Shown here piece by piece: positions 62,626 through 64,000 of a DNA stretch of 64,000 bases. The stretch's first letter is position 1. The number at the start of each line of letters is the position of its first letter. The DNA lies in contig NZ_JACXYU010000002.1 of NCBI RefSeq assembly GCF_014779715.1, positions 372,001-436,000 on the forward strand, given 5' to 3'. A program made the translations under genes and the position numbers. This stretch comes from Streptomyces chumphonensis (lineage in GTDB: Bacteria; Actinomycetota; Actinomycetes; Streptomycetales; Streptomycetaceae). The notes below the pieces were generated by a model. The model made no database searches, had not been told where the DNA came from, and worked only from the letters and a program-made list of their open reading frames with translations.

Positions 62626-63675
62626 GTGCAGACGCAAGAGTACGACCAGCAGACAAACGCCACGCGGGTGCCGAAGCCGCAGCGCGGGCCCGTCGTCCGC
62701 TCCGTACCCCCCTCGGGCCCCGGGCCGGGGCGGCGGCGCCTCCACCGGCTCACGGTGCTGGGCGGGACGCTGCTGCTCCCGCCCAGTGCCGCGCTCGTGG
62801 CGCGGGCGCTGGACGTGGACGGGCCGATGCCCCTCCCCCAGCTGCTGGCGTTCCTGCCCTGGTTCCTGGTGCCCGGCTGGCTGGCGCTGACCGTCGCCGT
62901 GGCGGCGCGGCGGCCGCTGCTGGCCGGCTGGTCGCTGGCCGTGCTGGGGAGCACCGCGTGGTTCCTCCAGCCCTACGGCCCGCAGGTGACCACCCCCGCC
63001 CGGCCGCCGCTGGCACAGGTGCGGGTGCTGAGCGCCAACCTGGAGTTCGGCGGTGCCACGGGGGCGCTGCTGGACGTCCTGCGCCGCGAGCGCCCCCACC
63101 TGGTCTCGGTCCAGGAGTGCGACCGGCGCTGCGCCGAGGCACTGGACACCCCGCGACTGAAGGACGCCTACCCCTACCGCGTCGTCCGGGGCAGCGAGCC
63201 GGCCGAGGGCTCCGCGCTGCTCAGCGTGTATCCGCTCAGCGACGTCGGGCACCTGCCCGGGCAGCTCTCCATGCCGAGCGCCGTGGCGGACGTGGCCGGG
63301 GTGCCGGTGCGCGTCCAGGTCGTCCACCCCATGCCGCCGCGCCTCGGTTCGATGGACGCGTGGGCGCGCGACCTCGACACGGTCCGCCGCGCCGCCGAGC
63401 GCCGGTCGAGGATGCGCACGATCGTCGCCGGGGACTTCAACGCCTCCCAGGACCACGCCGCCTTCCGGGCCGTGCTGGACACCGGGCTGCGCGACAGCGC
63501 CCGGTCCGTCGGTCATTCCCGGACGCCGTCGTGGCCGGCGGCGACCACTCCGCTGCTCGGCACGCAGATCGACCACGTCCTGGTGAGCGAGCGGCTGACG
63601 CCGGTCGGCGCGGAGTTCCTCGACCTGCCGGGGACCGACCACCGCGCCGTGCTCGCCGACGTCCAGATCCGCTGA
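62626..63675 (+). CDS. Membrane-anchored endonuclease/exonuclease/phosphatase family protein
   Basis: The 349-residue protein has a basic N-terminus, three hydrophobic segments (LTVLGGTLLLPPSAALVARAL, LLAFLPWFLVPGWLALTVAVA, LLAGWSLAVLGSTAWFL) and then an EEP catalytic domain facing outside: VLSANLEFGG, LVSVQECDR (Glu), IVAGDFNASQDHAAFRAVLD (Asp/Asn), IDHVLVSERL and GTDHRAVLADVQI (His). This is the architecture of actinobacterial secreted EEP proteins. Substrate may be extracellular nucleic acid or a phosphoester. GTG 62626 is the likely start. Confidence 0.85.
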   Translation: MQTQEYDQQTNATRVPKPQRGPVVRSVPPSGPGPGRRRLHRLTVLGGTLLLPPSAALVARALDVDGPMPLPQLLAFLPWFLVPGWLALTVAVAARRPLLAGWSLAVLGSTAWFLQPYGPQVTTPARPPLAQVRVLSANLEFGGATGALLDVLRRERPHLVSVQECDRRCAEALDTPRLKDAYPYRVVRGSEPAEGSALLSVYPLSDVGHLPGQLSMPSAVADVAGVPVRVQVVHPMPPRLGSMDAWARDLDTVRRAAERRSRMRTIVAGDFNASQDHAAFRAVLDTGLRDSARSVGHSRTPSWPAATTPLLGTQIDHVLVSERLTPVGAEFLDLPGTDHRAVLADVQIR

Positions 63676-63823
63676 GGCGCGGGCGCCCGTCCCGGCCGCC
63701 GGTGGGGCCCCGGCGGCGGCCGGCGGGTGAGGGGCGGGAACCCGACGCGGGGGCCGGGACGTTCTACCCGACCAGTGGCCGGCGCACCGGCCGACGGGGG
63801 CGGCCCGGGAAGGAGGAACGGTC

Positions 63824-64000
63824 GTGAACCTGATAGACGTCGTGCTGCTGCTGGCCGCGGTCGCCTTCGCCGCCAGCGGGTACCAGCGCGGGTTGGTGGC
63901 GGCCCTGGTGTCACTGGCCGGCTTCGTCGGCGGGGCGGTGGTGGGGGTGTGGCTGCTGCCGTTCACCCTGGGCTTCGTCGAGCGGGGCAGCGGCGCGGCG
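63824..64000 (+). CDS. MarP-type serine protease, N-terminal CvpA domain (cut by window end)
   Basis: Fifty-nine codons are visible from GTG 63824, which follows AAGGAGGAA. They read NLIDVVLLLAAVAFAASGYQRGLVAALVSLAGFVGGAVVGVWLLPFTLGF, two membrane helices of the CvpA/colicin V production type. In actinobacteria this start usually leads into a periplasmic trypsin-like protease (MarP) needed for acid and oxidative stress. The protease part is outside the window, so the call rests on the N-terminus only. Confidence 0.7.
   Translation, partial: MNLIDVVLLLAAVAFAASGYQRGLVAALVSLAGFVGGAVVGVWLLPFTLGFVERGSGAA

Overview
The window is very GC-rich and gene-dense. It has GTG and TTG starts, many ATGA/GTGA stop-start overlaps and few non-coding gaps. 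Gene content points to a Streptomyces or close relative: DUF6328 and DUF6278 proteins, F420-dependent LLM enzymes, an AllR-type IclR regulator next to allantoinase and allantoicase, and a MarP-like protease start. From memory, the block sugar ABC transporter/ROK kinase - allantoicase - allantoinase - AllR - malate synthase and the block uricase - OHCU decarboxylase - hyi - tsr - catalase - gcl resemble the SCO62xx region of S. coelicolor. No tRNA, rRNA, CRISPR array, insertion sequence or phage gene was seen.

Layout. 1-4,011: a PadR fragment, an amino-acid permease, and a two-gene membrane cassette facing a MerR regulator across a repeated operator. 3,975-8,520: a translationally coupled reductive-pyrimidine (hydantoin) catabolic operon. 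8,780-14,658: housekeeping and unknown genes, including a secreted SGNH hydrolase and exonuclease III that overlap tail to tail. 14,655-18,731: a ribose-type sugar ABC transporter with a ROK kinase. 18,837-22,427: allantoicase, allantoinase and divergent AllR. 23,056-31,731: a vitamin B12 block with three cobalamin riboswitches, one ahead of an acyl-CoA thioesterase, one ahead of metE, and one (minus strand) ahead of a BtuFCD-type operon ending in an FhuF-like Fe-S protein and an unknown protein. 31,905-36,391: methyltransferase, P450, MobA-like transferase, and a BtrH-like protein coupled to a drug-sensing MerR. 36,699-38,321: malate synthase. 38,350-47,084: myo-inositol catabolism with a molybdoenzyme gene inside it. 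47,169-49,754: a Ser/Thr kinase fused to an MFS transporter. 49,822-54,929: purine uptake, 8-oxoguanine deaminase and the three urate-to-allantoin enzymes. 55,245-62,418: a small regulator pair, then the glyoxylate-to-glycerate pathway with catalase. 62,626-64,000: a secreted nuclease/phosphatase-like protein and the start of a MarP-type protease.

How the genes work together. A nearly complete route is present: purine import (NCS2), 8-oxoguanine to urate, urate to HIU to OHCU to allantoin, allantoin to allantoate to ureidoglycolate plus urea. Glyoxylate then goes either to malate (AceB) or through Gcl, Hyi and tartronate semialdehyde reductase to glycerate. Catalase can remove the peroxide made by uricase. 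No ureidoglycolate lyase, glycerate kinase or xanthine dehydrogenase is visible here. Four promoters (malate synthase, OHCU decarboxylase, catalase, gcl) carry a TCAAC-N5-GTTGA-type dyad or its half-sites on the -35 element, and allantoinase carries a perfect copy near its predicted transcription start. Hyi, catalase and gcl also carry a second TTCCG...CGGAA dyad near the ribosome binding site. This suggests that AllR and possibly a second factor control the scattered genes as one regulon.

The most unusual items are the kinase-MFS fusion, the tandem zinc-ribbon protein with a degenerate Mrr-like nuclease domain between catalase and gcl, the duplicated B12 riboswitch ahead of a thioesterase gene, and the FhuF-like and unknown proteins of the B12 import operon.
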